DNA of 64,000 nucleotides from Zygaena filipendulae. Lineage: Eukaryota; Arthropoda; Insecta; Lepidoptera; Zygaenidae. Both the position numbers and the translations under genes were made by a program. This document shows, piece after piece, positions 31,431-45,000 of this stretch; position 1 is the first letter of the stretch; every line of letters begins with the position of its first letter. The notes under the pieces are model-generated. The model saw nothing but the letters and a program-made list of their open reading frames with translations. It did not search any database and was not told the DNA's origin. The DNA is taken from positions 10,795,501 to 10,859,500 of the forward strand of contig OU015662.1 of NCBI GenBank assembly GCA_907165275.2, read 5' to 3'.

Positions 31431-31747
31431 ATATATATTTGTTTGTTTCAGTGAGCAATGCCACATTGGATGTTGTAAGCGCCAAAAAGTACTTTCTCTC
31501 TACCAACCGTCTTTTGTTCCACCCTGTATAAACCAGCGTTTCATGGTCATTCATCACATCGCATCGCTTAGAGTATTCAAAACGGGAAGTGAAAGGTGAC
31601 GATTCAGCAAAGTGGTCGTTTCAATATAACAACAGATCAGTCACACAGTAACAGGCTATATCATGTAGTATAGTTGACACACATCTTTACATTCATACGT
31701 ATCTATAAAAAAGAACATAATATTATCTTCACACTTACACTATTAAT

Positions 31748-31983
31748 GGACATAGATAAGCAATAGTGTGTTAACCCACACTGGAGAAATTTTTAGTAAA
31801 TCGTGTTTTAAAACTATATGGCCTTTTTGTGCCAAATTTTTTTTATGTTCAACATATTGTTACATATTTATACAATGTAATGAAGTAAACACATAATTGA
31901 AAAACGTTCGCTAACTCTCAATAAATCGTTCTGTATCAATAACTAAATTTTGTGGGTTAACATGTTATTGCTTATCTGCGTCC
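31748..31983 (+). mobile_element. 236-bp MITE family, copy B
   Basis: ggacatagataagcaatagt to cttatctgcgtcc, flanked by a perfect TAAT duplication (31744-31747, 31984-31987). Confidence 0.87.
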
Positions 31984-32002
31984 TAATAATAATAATCCAC
32001 AT

Positions 32003-32263
32003 CACAACACACAGATCCACTTGATCCCACAGTACCTAAGCTATTATTAGCTTGTGTCGTGGAAACCAAACCAAGCAAACGTGATGTATACTGCATTGAA
32101 TTACATATACTTTTATATTATATTATACAATAGATATATAAACACACCCAGACTGGAAAGTGGAACCCTGTGTTCATCACACAAAGTGTACCCTCGGCGG
32201 GAATCGAACCCGGAACCTCTTGATTAGCAGATAGGCTTGATGACCCACTGCGCCAATCGGGTG
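32003..32263 (-). repeat. tRNA-derived SINE
   Basis: On the minus strand the head reads cccgattggcgcagtgggt (A-box region) with a perfect ggttcgattcc B box (32210-32200). A gtgtgatgaacacagggttcc body and an AT-rich tail with cttgtgtcgtggaaaccaa follow. The tRNA-like head does not close a proper acceptor stem, so it is a SINE and not a tRNA gene. A second copy is at 41312-41537. Confidence 0.8.
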
Positions 32264-32902
32264 TTTGACGGTTAAGGTAACCTTCAAGGGTCACACAATA
32301 CTAGTACTAGTATGTACCATCCGCAATAAATAAATCAATCTTCTAAGATATTTTATTTAATTTAGGGTCTAAAACCAACATGACTTAAAGGGGCATCAAA
32401 AATATCACAAACACTTTTGTCAGTCACTCAAAATTACTATTGTACATAATATTATTATTTTACGGCTGTCAAAACTGACCATATATTTATAAGTCTGACT
32501 GTACAATGCACACGTGCCCACTCCCGTTTTGAATGTTCCAAGTAATTACATAACTATAGCAAAAGAATAATAAAACTTACGGTACAAGTTTTGTTATTAT
32601 CCCCGTACTGTATAGATTAACAGGTTATATAGTATGTAGGATATACAGATTGGAAATATTAAGTGATCGACAGTCCAGATTATTAATTTATATTTTATAT
32701 ACATAGTCAATAATAATAATATGATCAGAATTTGTACTGTAAAGTTTTACATATATTATGTTTAAACTTGGCAAAATAATCGCTTGTACGGACTTAACAT
32801 TTCCTGTTTGTATAATTTGAGTTTTGTTATACAAGCTGTAAAGGTTTTCTAAAAAAAAAAATCCAAACACCCATCGCGTGGGATCCTGCTCATCATCAGT
32901 CA

Positions 32903-33049
32903 TCACACGGTACCTTGCAGCTGCCGGTTGAGCAGCGCGGTGATGCCGGGCCCGTCGCCCGCCTTCTTCACCACCAGCATCGGCTTGTCCTCGCCCTCTT
33001 CGTAGCTGTTGGGCAGGTGGCCGTTGCTCACCGCCATCGTCTCGCTCAC
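32903..33049 (-). CDS. Bves: Popeye exon 5 (C-terminal tail)
   Basis: Acceptor atcgttgcag|GTGAGC; 48 codons plus TGA at 32905-32903, a divergent acidic/basic tail with NSYEEGEDKPM. A donor-like CAAG|GTACCG eight bases before the stop would allow further exons. A possible poly-A signal on the minus strand is at 32357-32352. Confidence 0.8.
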   Translation of the reverse strand: MSETMAVSNGHLPNSYEEGEDKPMLVVKKAGDGPGITALLNRQLQGTV

Positions 33050-36000
33050 CTGCAACGATCGATGCGGTGTTTTCAATAAAACAGTTAAACCGACAGTGGG
33101 GAACTGATTTTTTAAATAAACAGTCGGCGAACTGATTTTTAAGCAATAAACAGTCGAAGGACTGATTTTTATTGACAATCAGGAACAGATTTGTAATAGA
33201 AAGTCGAAAAATTGTTTTTTAACAAACAGTCGGTGAACTAAATTTATACAGTAAACAATTGGGAAACTGTTTTATAACAAAAGAGTAAATTTTACAAACT
33301 GATTTTTAATAAAATTAATAGAAAACTGATTTTAAACAGCAAAAAGTTCAAAATGAAAAGTTCGAGAACAGAACACACGATCGGGGAAGCGATTTTTAAT
33401 AAACAGTAGAGGAACAGATTTTATTTAACAGGAGACTGATTTTATCGCGGATGGTTTTATTCTGAAATTACGATACCTACAAAAATTTATAAACAAAAGC
33501 GACTAGTTTTCTGATCATTAAGGTTAATCCGAGACTTCCGGACCTTCGTCTCGTATTTAGGAGCGTCCGCCTTTACAAGACCCCGAGCGTAGACATTAGA
33601 TATGTATATACCTGCATGAGTTTGTGCACCACGTCCCGGCCGAGGATGTGGTCGAACACCGCCTGCAGGAAGCCGTCGGACATGATCGACAGCTTCAGCT
33701 TGTCGCGGTGCCACACCAGCACGCGGGACTCCTCCATCGCCATTATCGACACCTGAAGTTTGAGGGTACGAGTTTTTTTAAACGCTTGACAACTATCACA
33801 CAGGCCCCTTATTCACGATCACCAACAACATTCCTTGCCCATACGCGCTTCCCAAAAACGCAATTCCAAACGTTAAAGGTGCCCAAATATTATAAATTAA
33901 TATTCTGTGTTATGTCATTAGAAACGTTGTAAATGTGTTTTTTTTTGAAGTGGATTATCAAATAATAACGGCGATACATTGAGTTGAAATTTCGCGTGAC
34001 GTCACTTGACGGACAGTTTGTATGGCGGTTTTAGCGGTTAGTGACGTCACGACTCCCTCACCCTAAACTTTAATTCGCTTTATCTCTGTATATTTTAATT
34101 TATTTGAAAAAGCAAAAAATACGTGTCTATTGTTTTTTTTTTATTTTCTTACCGACGGACAAATTAGAATTTTGATTTTCAAAAGTAGTCAACATCCCCA
34201 TTATAAGGAGCGGCACTAGGGTAACCAACTCTCGACAGAACCAACCAACAAAGAGAGGATTATAAGAAATCAGGGTGGATTGGGTTCCGGCCGGCGCGTT
34301 TGCTTTCACTTGCGCGCGCGTGGTTTTAGCCATAAATATAAAATCGCGTTACTTAACCGACTCAGATCAGACTTGATCCTATCTCCTAATTAGAAATGAG
34401 ATGGCGCAAGTTAAGCGATTTTTTCTTTCTATTTCAAGCTCTACTTATTCTGATAGAACTTCATTTATAACACTCTTATGTAATAAGTTCGTCTGTTCTT
34501 GGGTAAGCAAGTAGATGCATATCAGTATTAGTTTTTTTATCATATCATCAATTCCGCCTGCGGTTGCGGATCTATACATATAAAATGCTTTGCCCTGAAT
34601 TTCTGACTGACGGATCAACGCACAGCCAAAACCGCTGATCGTGAAACTTGGAGGGCGTGTTCTTTGTATGACGTAGGCATCCGATAAGAAAGGATTTTCC
34701 GAAATTCTATCCCTAAGGGGGTGAAAAGGGGGCAAAGTTTGTATGGAACAATTCCGCGGGAACTCTGAATTTATCGTGGATGAAACCGGGCGGGACAGCT
34801 AGTAATAACTAAAATTCCATAAAACGTTAAAAAATAATATTATTGAGCAACTGTGTACCTAAATTTTGCTAGGCCTTCGGATGTACGGTTTATTATGTAG
34901 GTACTTGCTGTGCCCTGCGGTTTCACCCGCGTGAGTTTCAGAATTGGGTATTCTCCAAGGTATGAATATCAAAATTCTAATTAGTCCGTCAGTTAGAAAA
35001 TAAAAAAATAATAGACACGTATTTTTTGCTTTTTCAATTTAATGAAAATGAACATAGATAAAGCGCATTAAAGTTTAGGGTGGGGGGCTCGTGACGTCAA
35101 TATTCATTATAAGCGCCATACAAACCGTTGTGAATTGTGACGTCACGCGAAATTTCAACTCAATGTATCTCTGTTATTTTTTGATTACGTAAGAAAAGAA
35201 AAAATACGTGTCCAATATTTTTTAATAATCTACACGACGGACTAAAAAAAAAATTTTTGTCAAGTAGCCAATTCCCGCAGGAACTATTTTTTTCTACAAA
35301 TAAAAGTAGCCTAAGTTACTCCTCATAAAATCAGCTATATGCCAGTATAAGCCCCGTTAAAATTGGTCCAGCCGTTTCAGAGATTAGTCGAAACAAACAG
35401 ATAGACAGACAGACAAAAATTTAAAAAAATGTTTTTTTTTTAATATAAGTAACCGTGCCTATATACATACTTTCATATGCATTTAAAAAAAGCTGTTAAT
35501 TTGGAATTACAAACAGACACTTCAATTACATTTATACATATTCTGTACGTATAGATATAGATGTATAGACTAGCCAATACAACAAGTACATAATAAAACA
35601 CACACAGCGGCACAGCTAATAGAAAATATATGACATAAGTTTCTTCAAGCCAACCTTTAATAAAACCCTATTTTTTGAGATATAAAGTCAAGCAACATTA
35701 TTGTCTCAACACGTTCATCCGTCTGTAAACAAACATCCTTCAAGGATATTCGGATACGAAAGTGACATCTCGAGAAAGTTACTCGAATATTTATGCAGCG
35801 TCGCTACGAGACGGGCTGATACTTTGCCTTGATATATTAAATTCCCTAAAGGACAAAACTTGGGGCAAACTGTCATAATCACAAGTCTGCCGTTATGTAT
35901 CATGTAACTGTTATCAAATATCACGTTCTACATTCTGTGTTGCCGCTCTACTGAGGTTTTTTAATTGACAGTTTTTTTGTCGGCGTTATTTTATAAAACT

Positions 36001-39000
36001 CTTTCATAAGTAGTTTAAATCTGTGTGTCCGCATAATTATTTTTTATTACGCAACGGATTTTGATGCGGTTTTCACTATCGTTTACAGAGTTTCTTTCGA
36101 AAGGTTTATAAGTATAGATACATAGGAGTTCCCGGAGGAATATATCCATGTGTAGCATTCAACCTATACTCATCGGCTGAGCTTGTAAGCTTCAAACGAA
36201 ATAAGTAGGTAGAGTTTGTGAGGTTGTAGGGGGTATCTCTGGAATACTCCTGAACCAATTTTGAAAATTCTTTCACCATTAGAATGCTACATTATCCCTG
36301 AGTGACATAGGCTATATTGTAACCCGGAATTCCCGCAGAAACTCCGAAATTACCGCGTGTGAAATCGCAGGGATCAGCTAGTGTAATATATTCTTGGGCC
36401 TCTACATGTGATATCTGAAATGATGAAGTTAATCCTATTAATTTAGGAGTTGTAATGGTCATGATTGGAGGGAAAGTATCCTAAACATTTAATATCATCA
36501 TTTATATTATTTTCTATCAGCGGAAACCTGTAATTTGCTGCTATGTTTGCATAAATTTTGAAAACTGCTTCCTAAAAAAAATTAAAGAAAGAAAAAAAAT
36601 TATAAACAGTTTTTAACCACGGTCTTTATTTATATCCAGCAGAACTGTATAGAAAGGAATCCCCAAAAATAAACATGGGCAAACGCTGTTAAAAGATTAC
36701 AACTTGATACCATTTAACCAGATCACAAATAAAATTACTTTTAGCATTAAAGATGTCTTGTGATAAAGTTGTTAACTTGTTCATGCAGGCAAAGCGACCC
36801 TGCTGAAACTGCAAAGGCAGCAACAGATGATGTTATCAAGAAAAGCACATACATGTACGACGATAAGTCGTGCGTTCCACTTTCACAAGTATTCCACCAC
36901 AATGCAGTGGTAATATTGGCTATTCTCCAAACCACATAAAATATGTAATATGTAGAGAGGTCACTGCGTAACTCAACTCTAAATAATTCAGTAATTCTAC
37001 GTCATTCTTTTAGTGTGTCGACGTCACGCTTTAAATACCCACATCTTCCATTGTCTTTCAACAATATAATTCATTCCATTCAAACAATTTTTGAGATATT
37101 TATTGAAAAAAATTTAAGGAATATTGTACTTCGGTTTGTTTAATTTTTTACATTCAATTCGAGACTAGTCCCCCCCCCCCCCGAGGGGGTTTCACTAACG
37201 TTTCACGAGTTTACGAGTTTAACCTCAGTAATCGCACTAAACCCACAGTGTTCATTTTTTATCATAAAATTTTATGAGGGAACAAGAAGTCCAAAAAATC
37301 CCCAAAAGCAAAGTCGCGTGGAACAGCAAGCTATTATAGTACTTATAGAAAAATACGTATACAAAGCTATAACTCAAAAAAAAAAAAACACCGAGAAGTA
37401 AGGCTTAGGGCACAAGACTCAAGATGGTGATATGATGTAGGTTCAAAAAAACTATAAGTTAGATAAAATACCAATTTCCTCACCTGAAAGTATTCGTCAG
37501 TGGAAACCCCGAACCACTCCGGCGAGTCCAGGAAGTGGTGAGGGAACACTATGTGTAGGGCGCGCTGGTTCTGCGAGACCACCAGCCTAGAATGTCATAA
37601 TATATAATATAGATCATCTAGCTAATAATAAAAAAAAAGTAAATGAAACCGACTTCCAAACACATTTAACACTCCTAATCTTGAGAAATACTGAACTAAT
37701 TTTCATAAAACTTACACTGTTTCCTAAGTTGACAGAGAGTTTCCTAAGTTACATAATCCAATAAAAAAGTGCCACTTAGTTTTTGAGAAATATGTGCTAA
37801 AGCATACATGAATACATACAATCATACACATATACACTCATGAAAGGTACACTTATTTAGAAGCCTACATGGATAAAAACATACGAATATTATGTAATTC
37901 CACTGATAGTACATATTATCTACGGATCGGATTAATAACCACCTTTTTTAAGTCGGTTAAGTCCGTCGGCAATATGTATAATATGTAGAATAGAGTAATG
38001 TATAAATACATTTATTCAAACAGAAAAACCAGCTGGCGTTAATGATTGTATGTCATTTTTTTTCATATGTATTACGGTTTAGACCACAGACAAGGTCCGT
38101 GGTTTAGACTTAAGACTAGGGCCCTTATTCACTATGACCAACAACATTCCTTGCCCATAACGCGCGTCCCAAAAACGCATTTCCAAACGTTCTAGATGGC
38201 AAAATATTAGAAATTATTATTTTAATCTTTATGCCCTAAGAAACGTAATTTTTTTTTTTTTTGAGTAAAACTTCTTTCATTACGAGGGAAAAACAGCTTT
38301 TGCAGCGTCTTATCTTAACGCGGCGTGTCATAGTGAATAAGAGCCCTGTCGTCAAGCTATTTTGTTACTTTTGCTAGTATACGTCTACTTAATCATGTCT
38401 AATGGTTTCCTTCCTTGACTTGTCACACCCATAATATTCCAAAAATCGTTACTTTAAAAACTCTTGTTTAACGCACGAAGAGTTTTTTCAGTAAGAAAGA
38501 ACCTCAGTCTTAAGATGTAGTATGTACTATGTAGAACCAAAAAGTTATAAAGAATAAAGACCAAGAAACTTCGTCATAAAAGACGAATAAATAATTATAT
38601 GTATAACAGAAAGCAATAAAGTGGCTAAGAATATATATAATAATACGTGGTTCAGATAATAATCAGAAAATGATGAGTGATTGATGAACCGTTTATAAAC
38701 TTAAAATTCAAAAGTATTTATTTTAATGTAGAGCTTAGAGCGTCCGGTCATAAAATTAACAGTGCATCTTCATCATTTGTACAGTATGATAGGATAAATT
38801 CAGGTTAATTCTTATTTCAAGATAATTATTAATTTAAGATTCTGTTGGTTTCTTGCGCACTCAGATTTTATGAACAGTCTTTACTAATTTATTAGCAGTG
38901 GCGTCTCTAGCCCATGTAGCGCCCGTGTGCAACCATTACTCTAGCGCCCCCTAGTAAGCGCGCGGTCAAAATGGAATGGATGCAAAGTACAAGACGAACA

Positions 39001-42000
39001 GCACATCAAGTTAATACAACTTGTCTTTCCCCAATCGATAATAAACTTTATTATTTGAAGATTTTTGAAGAAGAAATTTCCGTAGCGAGCGGCGCTCGGC
39101 GCCCCCTAGGGCCGCTGCGCCCGTGTGCAACGCACACCCTGCACCATAGGTAAAGACGCCTGTGTTTATTAGATAATTACGTCAGAAATTGACTTTAAAT
39201 TGTTTTATTCCAGTAAGTCCCTCGTTTAAAGCGACATACTGTAAGCATAGTTATATTAATTAAATTGTAGAAAGGAAACGAAGAATGACTAAGACCCAGT
39301 TGAGAAATTATATTATCATTACATATAGCGATTACACGTACTCACGCATTTACTTTAGAACTAGAGCCATTTTAGAGTTTATACGTGTTTTTTTAGTACC
39401 TACCTATAAATACAAAATTTCTTTAAAACCGGACTTGGAGTAACAGAAATAAACGGATTTTTTCGTTTATGGAAAAGTACAAAGTATCGGGCGCTCTTAA
39501 GAGAATTTGAACTTTGTTTGAGAATTTGAAATTCGTCGCTTTGAAAATTTTCCCAACAGGTGAACGTGATAAACAAGTGGATTGAACTTTTATATGTAAT
39601 ATGCTCTTCGCTATGCCAAAAGCTTAAAATGGAAGTGGGCTGGACATGTGGCAAGACTTCAGGACCAGAGATGGACTGGAAAGGTGACTAAATGGAGAGG
39701 ACCACAAGGAAAAAGAAAGAGGGGTCGGCCAATATTTAGGTGGGAAGATGACATAAAAAACATTGCTGGTCCAAAATGGCTAAAATTGGCTCGGAGTAGA
39801 TGGAAGGGTTTGGAGGAGGCCTTTACCCATTATCGGGGTTCCTGAAAAATTATATTATCTATAAATAGTTTAGTATAAATACTTCATATCATAAATAGTC
39901 ATAAATAGTAGTGTAAAATATCGGGAAATAAAAGGCTTTTTTATTTTATTTTATTTTATTTATTTTATGTAATATAAAATTGAACCCTCTCACGGCCACA
40001 TGTGTGAAACTAATGAATGATTACGATACAAAGAGGCGTACCGCGCTCGAGGTAGGTACAATCGAGCCATTGTGACCACCGCAAGGGTCACAGGTTCAAC
40101 GCCTGCCCATTATACCATGACCGTGATGAGATTAATTTTACATTAACCGTAGCATATTCTTAAATCGCGTTCTATTTCTATAGCAAACGGGCGTTAACCG
40201 ACTTAAAAAAGCGAAAAAGATTCTGTTCTATTGAAAAGGCGTGCTTCCGTTGCGTTCGATAAAACATTCCATTATGACCAACTAGTTGTGCCCCGCGGTT
40301 TCACCCGCGGTTATTCCGGGATAAAAAGTACATGTGTTAATCTGATGTATAAGCTATAATATTGTAAAGTTCCATTTAAATCCATCCAGTAGTTTTTGCG
40401 TGAAAGAGTAACGAATATCCATCCATCCATCCATCCATCCATCCTTACAAACTTTCGCATTTATCTAATATATATAAATCACGTGTCACGTTGTTTGTCC
40501 GCGATGGACTCCGAAACTACTGAACGGATTTTGATAAAATTTTGTAACCATTTATGATATGGTCCAACTTAAAAGATAGGATAGTTTTTATCCCAGAATT
40601 CCCGCGGGAACTCCGGAATCACCACAAGCTACAGCACTTTTTTCCCGGAATTACCGCGGGAACTCCGAAATTACTCCGAAATCGCGGGGGACAGCTAGTA
40701 ATATTATATAGTAGGATAGTAGGATTTGTATTTATACGAACTGAAAAAAAAAAATAGAATGCAAACTTTCCGCCCGACGCGTGCACAATCTCTACGGATC
40801 ATGTTCTACGGCATTTAGCGTGAATGTCGTCAAACATCGCAGGTATCGGTCGCCAAAGGTCGGCCGCTTAATGGAGTTTCGCGTCGATGAGTTTGTATGG
40901 CGATAGAGATTTTGTAACTTCAAAGGATCTCCGGATAATTACACGCAGCCTTTTCAGGAGCGCCAGATATTAGCATTCGAAATGTTTTTTACAACTCATT
41001 CGTGCCGAAGCGCCCATTTGTGCTTACGTAATAGGTACATAATACATTGTGCAAGAGAGGAGAAAACGACCGATGGCAATAAACGTTTTTTAAACGACCG
41101 TAATAACGACACGATAGATACTGATCCACCATTCACTTTCTGAAAAATTCGGCGGTTTCGGAGATCGAAATCAAAATCAACGCTTATTATTTTTATGAAT
41201 ATTAAATGTTGAGTATTTATTTGCATTAAGCTGATCTTCATACCAACTAATCCATAGAATAAGAAACTGAATAGATAGCCGACGTATTCACTATATTATC
41301 CACTTCCACTTCACAACACACAGATCTACTCGATCCCACAGTATTAGCTATTATTGGCTTGTGTAGTGGAAACCAAGCAACATACATATATATTATACTA
41401 TAGATATAGGTATATAAACATACCCAAACTGGAAAGCGGAACCCTGTGTTCATCACACAAAGTGCACCCCCACCGGGAATCGAACCCGGAACCTCTTGAT
41501 TAGCGGGCAGGCATGGTGACCTACTACGCCGATCGGGTCGTCATTATACTGAAGATAAAATATGACATAAAATGCTGCTTGGTTAATTGTAAATGTAAAT
41601 TTCTGTTTTTGATGTTCCATTACAATGTATATAACCGTTTGTTGTCATTTATACGATATTTATTTATTTCGATATTTATTTATTTAATGCTCATAACATA
41701 ACAGTCGTTTGACCAAAGCGTTACAACATTTGTTGTAACGCTTCATAAATAAATGAAAAAAAAAATATCATAAGTCGTTCTCTGGCTTATAATCCCTAAA
41801 TCGCCTACTAGGGAGGTTGGAGGCGACAGCAATAGATCTGTTAAAAACTTATAGTTCGAATCAAACTTCAAGCCCAAGTTCCCTCATAACGGTTACACAG
41901 ACACATAACGTTCCATTACACGTCTAGACTTGTTGTAGGATCACCATAAAAGGTTCGTACTCAAACGTGCTTAAGTAGTAAGCGAGTATCGTTAAGTAGT

Positions 42001-45000
42001 ACAGGGCCCTTATTCACTATGACCAACAAGATTCCCAGCTCATAATGCGCGTCTTAAAAAAAGATATTATTATGTTGTTAAAACCATACGGCGTAAGCGA
42101 AACCTTCTTTATATATTATTATATATAAGATTATTAAAACTTACACGACTCGCACGTTATATCCCATAGATGTATGTGATTGTCTATTTTTTGTGTCGCT
42201 TTTTCGTTTCAGCGCTTTTCAAATCACAACAATGTTAAGAAGTTTTCACTTCAAAAAATAATCCTAAACGCTCCAGGAGCCACAATGTTAGAAATTAATA
42301 TTCTCTATGCCATGAGACACGTATAGCAACTGTATGTTTATCAAGTGAAACTTCTTTAACACGAGGGATAAACTATTTTTATGGCGCGTTAACGTTTCAC
42401 TGGCGTGTTATGTTCATAGTGAATAAGGTCCCAGATTCATACGTACGACGAACCGCTTGGGAAAAGTATTGAGTTTAAAAGTACGCTAGAAGCCTAGAAA
42501 GCTTAGGGAGTGGATAGCAGCTGGGTTGACTGAGGGGCTGGTGACTACAGCTTTAGTGCCGCAATCACTCGTCTTTATTTGCGGAACAGGGATTTTATAG
42601 CTTCGCCCGGAGAGTGTCGGCCTTAATTTTGTCCGACGGTGTGCTGCGAAAGTGTTTTTGTAATCGACCGTAACTGTCACAGCGGATTTAGCTGTGTATG
42701 AACTCCGGGATGAAAATCCTATCTTGACTGGCATCTACACCCTATAAATTATCTTGCCGCCACATTTCAGCTTCATAGGTCAAGTTGTTTTCGAAATTTC
42801 TCGATTATTGGTGAGTTTCATATAAAAATTACATCAAATTTTCGTTTCTACCCGTGGAGTTTCCAAAAAATATTGTTATGTACATACTTTGTCCCAAAAG
42901 TTACGAATCTATTTTATACAGATTCGTCCCTAATGTTTTGTATTCGTTTGTAAACAACTTGCCAATACAACAATCCGATAATAAAACTTTAGGTTGAAAT
43001 TAGTCACACAGCGCAAGCTGTTACAAAATGGAATGGATATCGACAACAAGTTTCAAGTTTCAACATACGAGTTACATTCTGCGAAATTAAGACTATTCTA
43101 ACACTATGACTAACACTCCCTATAGGTTAAAAATCCAATTCGATTTTTATGATATTTATAAACTGATCCAAGCTAATAATAAAGCAGTAAAGTTTGCAAG
43201 TTTTGATTTTGGGGATTATCTCTGGAATTACTTAACCGTTTCTGAAAATTCTTTCACGAAAGGTAGCGACGCGAACAAAGCTGCTGGGAACAGCTAGTAC
43301 ATACTATAATCTTAAAATTCACGCCCATAAACAGCGATGCACGAATTGCCAAATCAATATAAACATTGGCGCAATTCAACATGTGCACAACCCGCCAGCC
43401 GGCCAGTTTTGTAAAGGGGTCAAGCTCACACCTCGCAAGTGGTTTGTGCAACCTCACTGTGAGGTTAACGATAATCACTTCTGCAGGCAAAAGTAAAAAC
43501 TTCCAATTCTCATCAGATCTGTGTGGGCCGACCTTGGATGGAAACCTAGATAAATATTTTACTACATACATACATACTAAAAGTTTCCTTTGAGTAGGTA
43601 TAGTCAGTATCAGAAATATGAAAGCACTTTTGACAGCCGTTGATTTTTTTAACGCAATAGTTGTCAAGTTCGACGACTGACACAAGTGATTACATATTTC
43701 TGATACAGAATGTAGGTTGTTGACGAGTGAAAGCCGTATCGAAAACACGCGTGTCACGTTTTTTCGTTATTTCAGTCACTTTTCAGCATCTATTTTGGAC
43801 CCTGAGCAGGAAACTGACTTTCAAATGAGCCATGTTTTAATTTGGGGAACAATCTAACATTGTCATTGGCCATAATTAAAGAAGTAAGTAGATGAAGAGA
43901 TTGTTATTATTAAGAAATATTTTCATTGGCAAATTTTAATTATAGACGCCATTATTAAAGAAGAAGAAGAAGATACAGAATGTACTGTATACGAGTTTTT
44001 TAGAAGTTTCAGTCGTTTTCAAAGAATGACCCGAGGTAACATGAATGTAGTACTATGGATATACACGTACAATGTACATGATTGCTCTTTTTATGTTGTC
44101 CTTGTGGTTATCCTCATTTCACTAAGTACACATTATAAAACAAAGCCTTCCGCCACGTCGCTGCTGTTTGTCTGTCTGTTCGCGATAAACTAAAAAACTA
44201 CTAAACAGGTTTTCATGTGATTTTTACCAAAAGATAGAGTGATTCGAGAGGACGTAAACGTAATAGTTTATCCTGGAATTTCCGCGCGAACTCCGAAATT
44301 ACCGCGAGTGAAACCGCGGGGCACCGCCAGTCCTTACTAGTTACTATTTATAAATGCGAAAGTGAGTTTGTTTATTTGTTACGCTTTCACGCTTTTACTA
44401 CACAACAGATCATCATACAATTTTGCATACACGTGGTACAGAGTAGGACATAGGGTAGATCTGTTTTTTATACCGGAATTTCCGCGGTAACTCCGAGATT
44501 AACGTGCTAGTTGGTAAATCAAAACAATAGAGTTCATGTGTGATGCCTTGCCGTAAGATGTTCCGAAACGCGAAATTTGTTGTATTTGGTCACATAAATA
44601 TCCATTTATTTTTTCAGAATAATACATTTTAAATCACAATAAAAATCTCTTATGCACAAATTTATTGCGTGCTAAGCAATGATCATTGGTGCTAAGCCGG
44701 CCCTGGGTCTTGTTGTAAGACTTGTAAGTAGGTACACTCACTTGCCCGACAGCACCAGCGACAGGCTGTCCACTTTGGTGACCTTCTCGTGCGCGTACAA
44801 CTCCTGGCACTTGAGGTGTTTGATGCTCCTCATGCACATGAGCACGCGCCGGAACTGCCGCCGGGACACCCGCAGCGGTTTGAACAGCGCCACGTACACC
44901 TGCGGGACATACACTGTATACAATAGGCTAGTTTCCTAAATTTTTTTTTTAGTCCGTTTTGTAGATTATCAAAAAATATTGGACACGTATTTTTTTATTT

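Noticed and set aside
32190..32263. Possible tRNA gene (good A and B boxes)
   Set aside because: The acceptor and anticodon stems do not close, and the same unit with a shared body and tail recurs at 41312, so it is a SINE.
36747..36935. 62-codon hydrophobic minus-strand frame in Popeye intron 3
   Set aside because: No recognisable family, no splice context and no supporting neighbours.
43254..43757. 167-codon minus-strand open frame
   Set aside because: It runs through a dispersed-repeat end and a small inverted-repeat element, and has no family resemblance.
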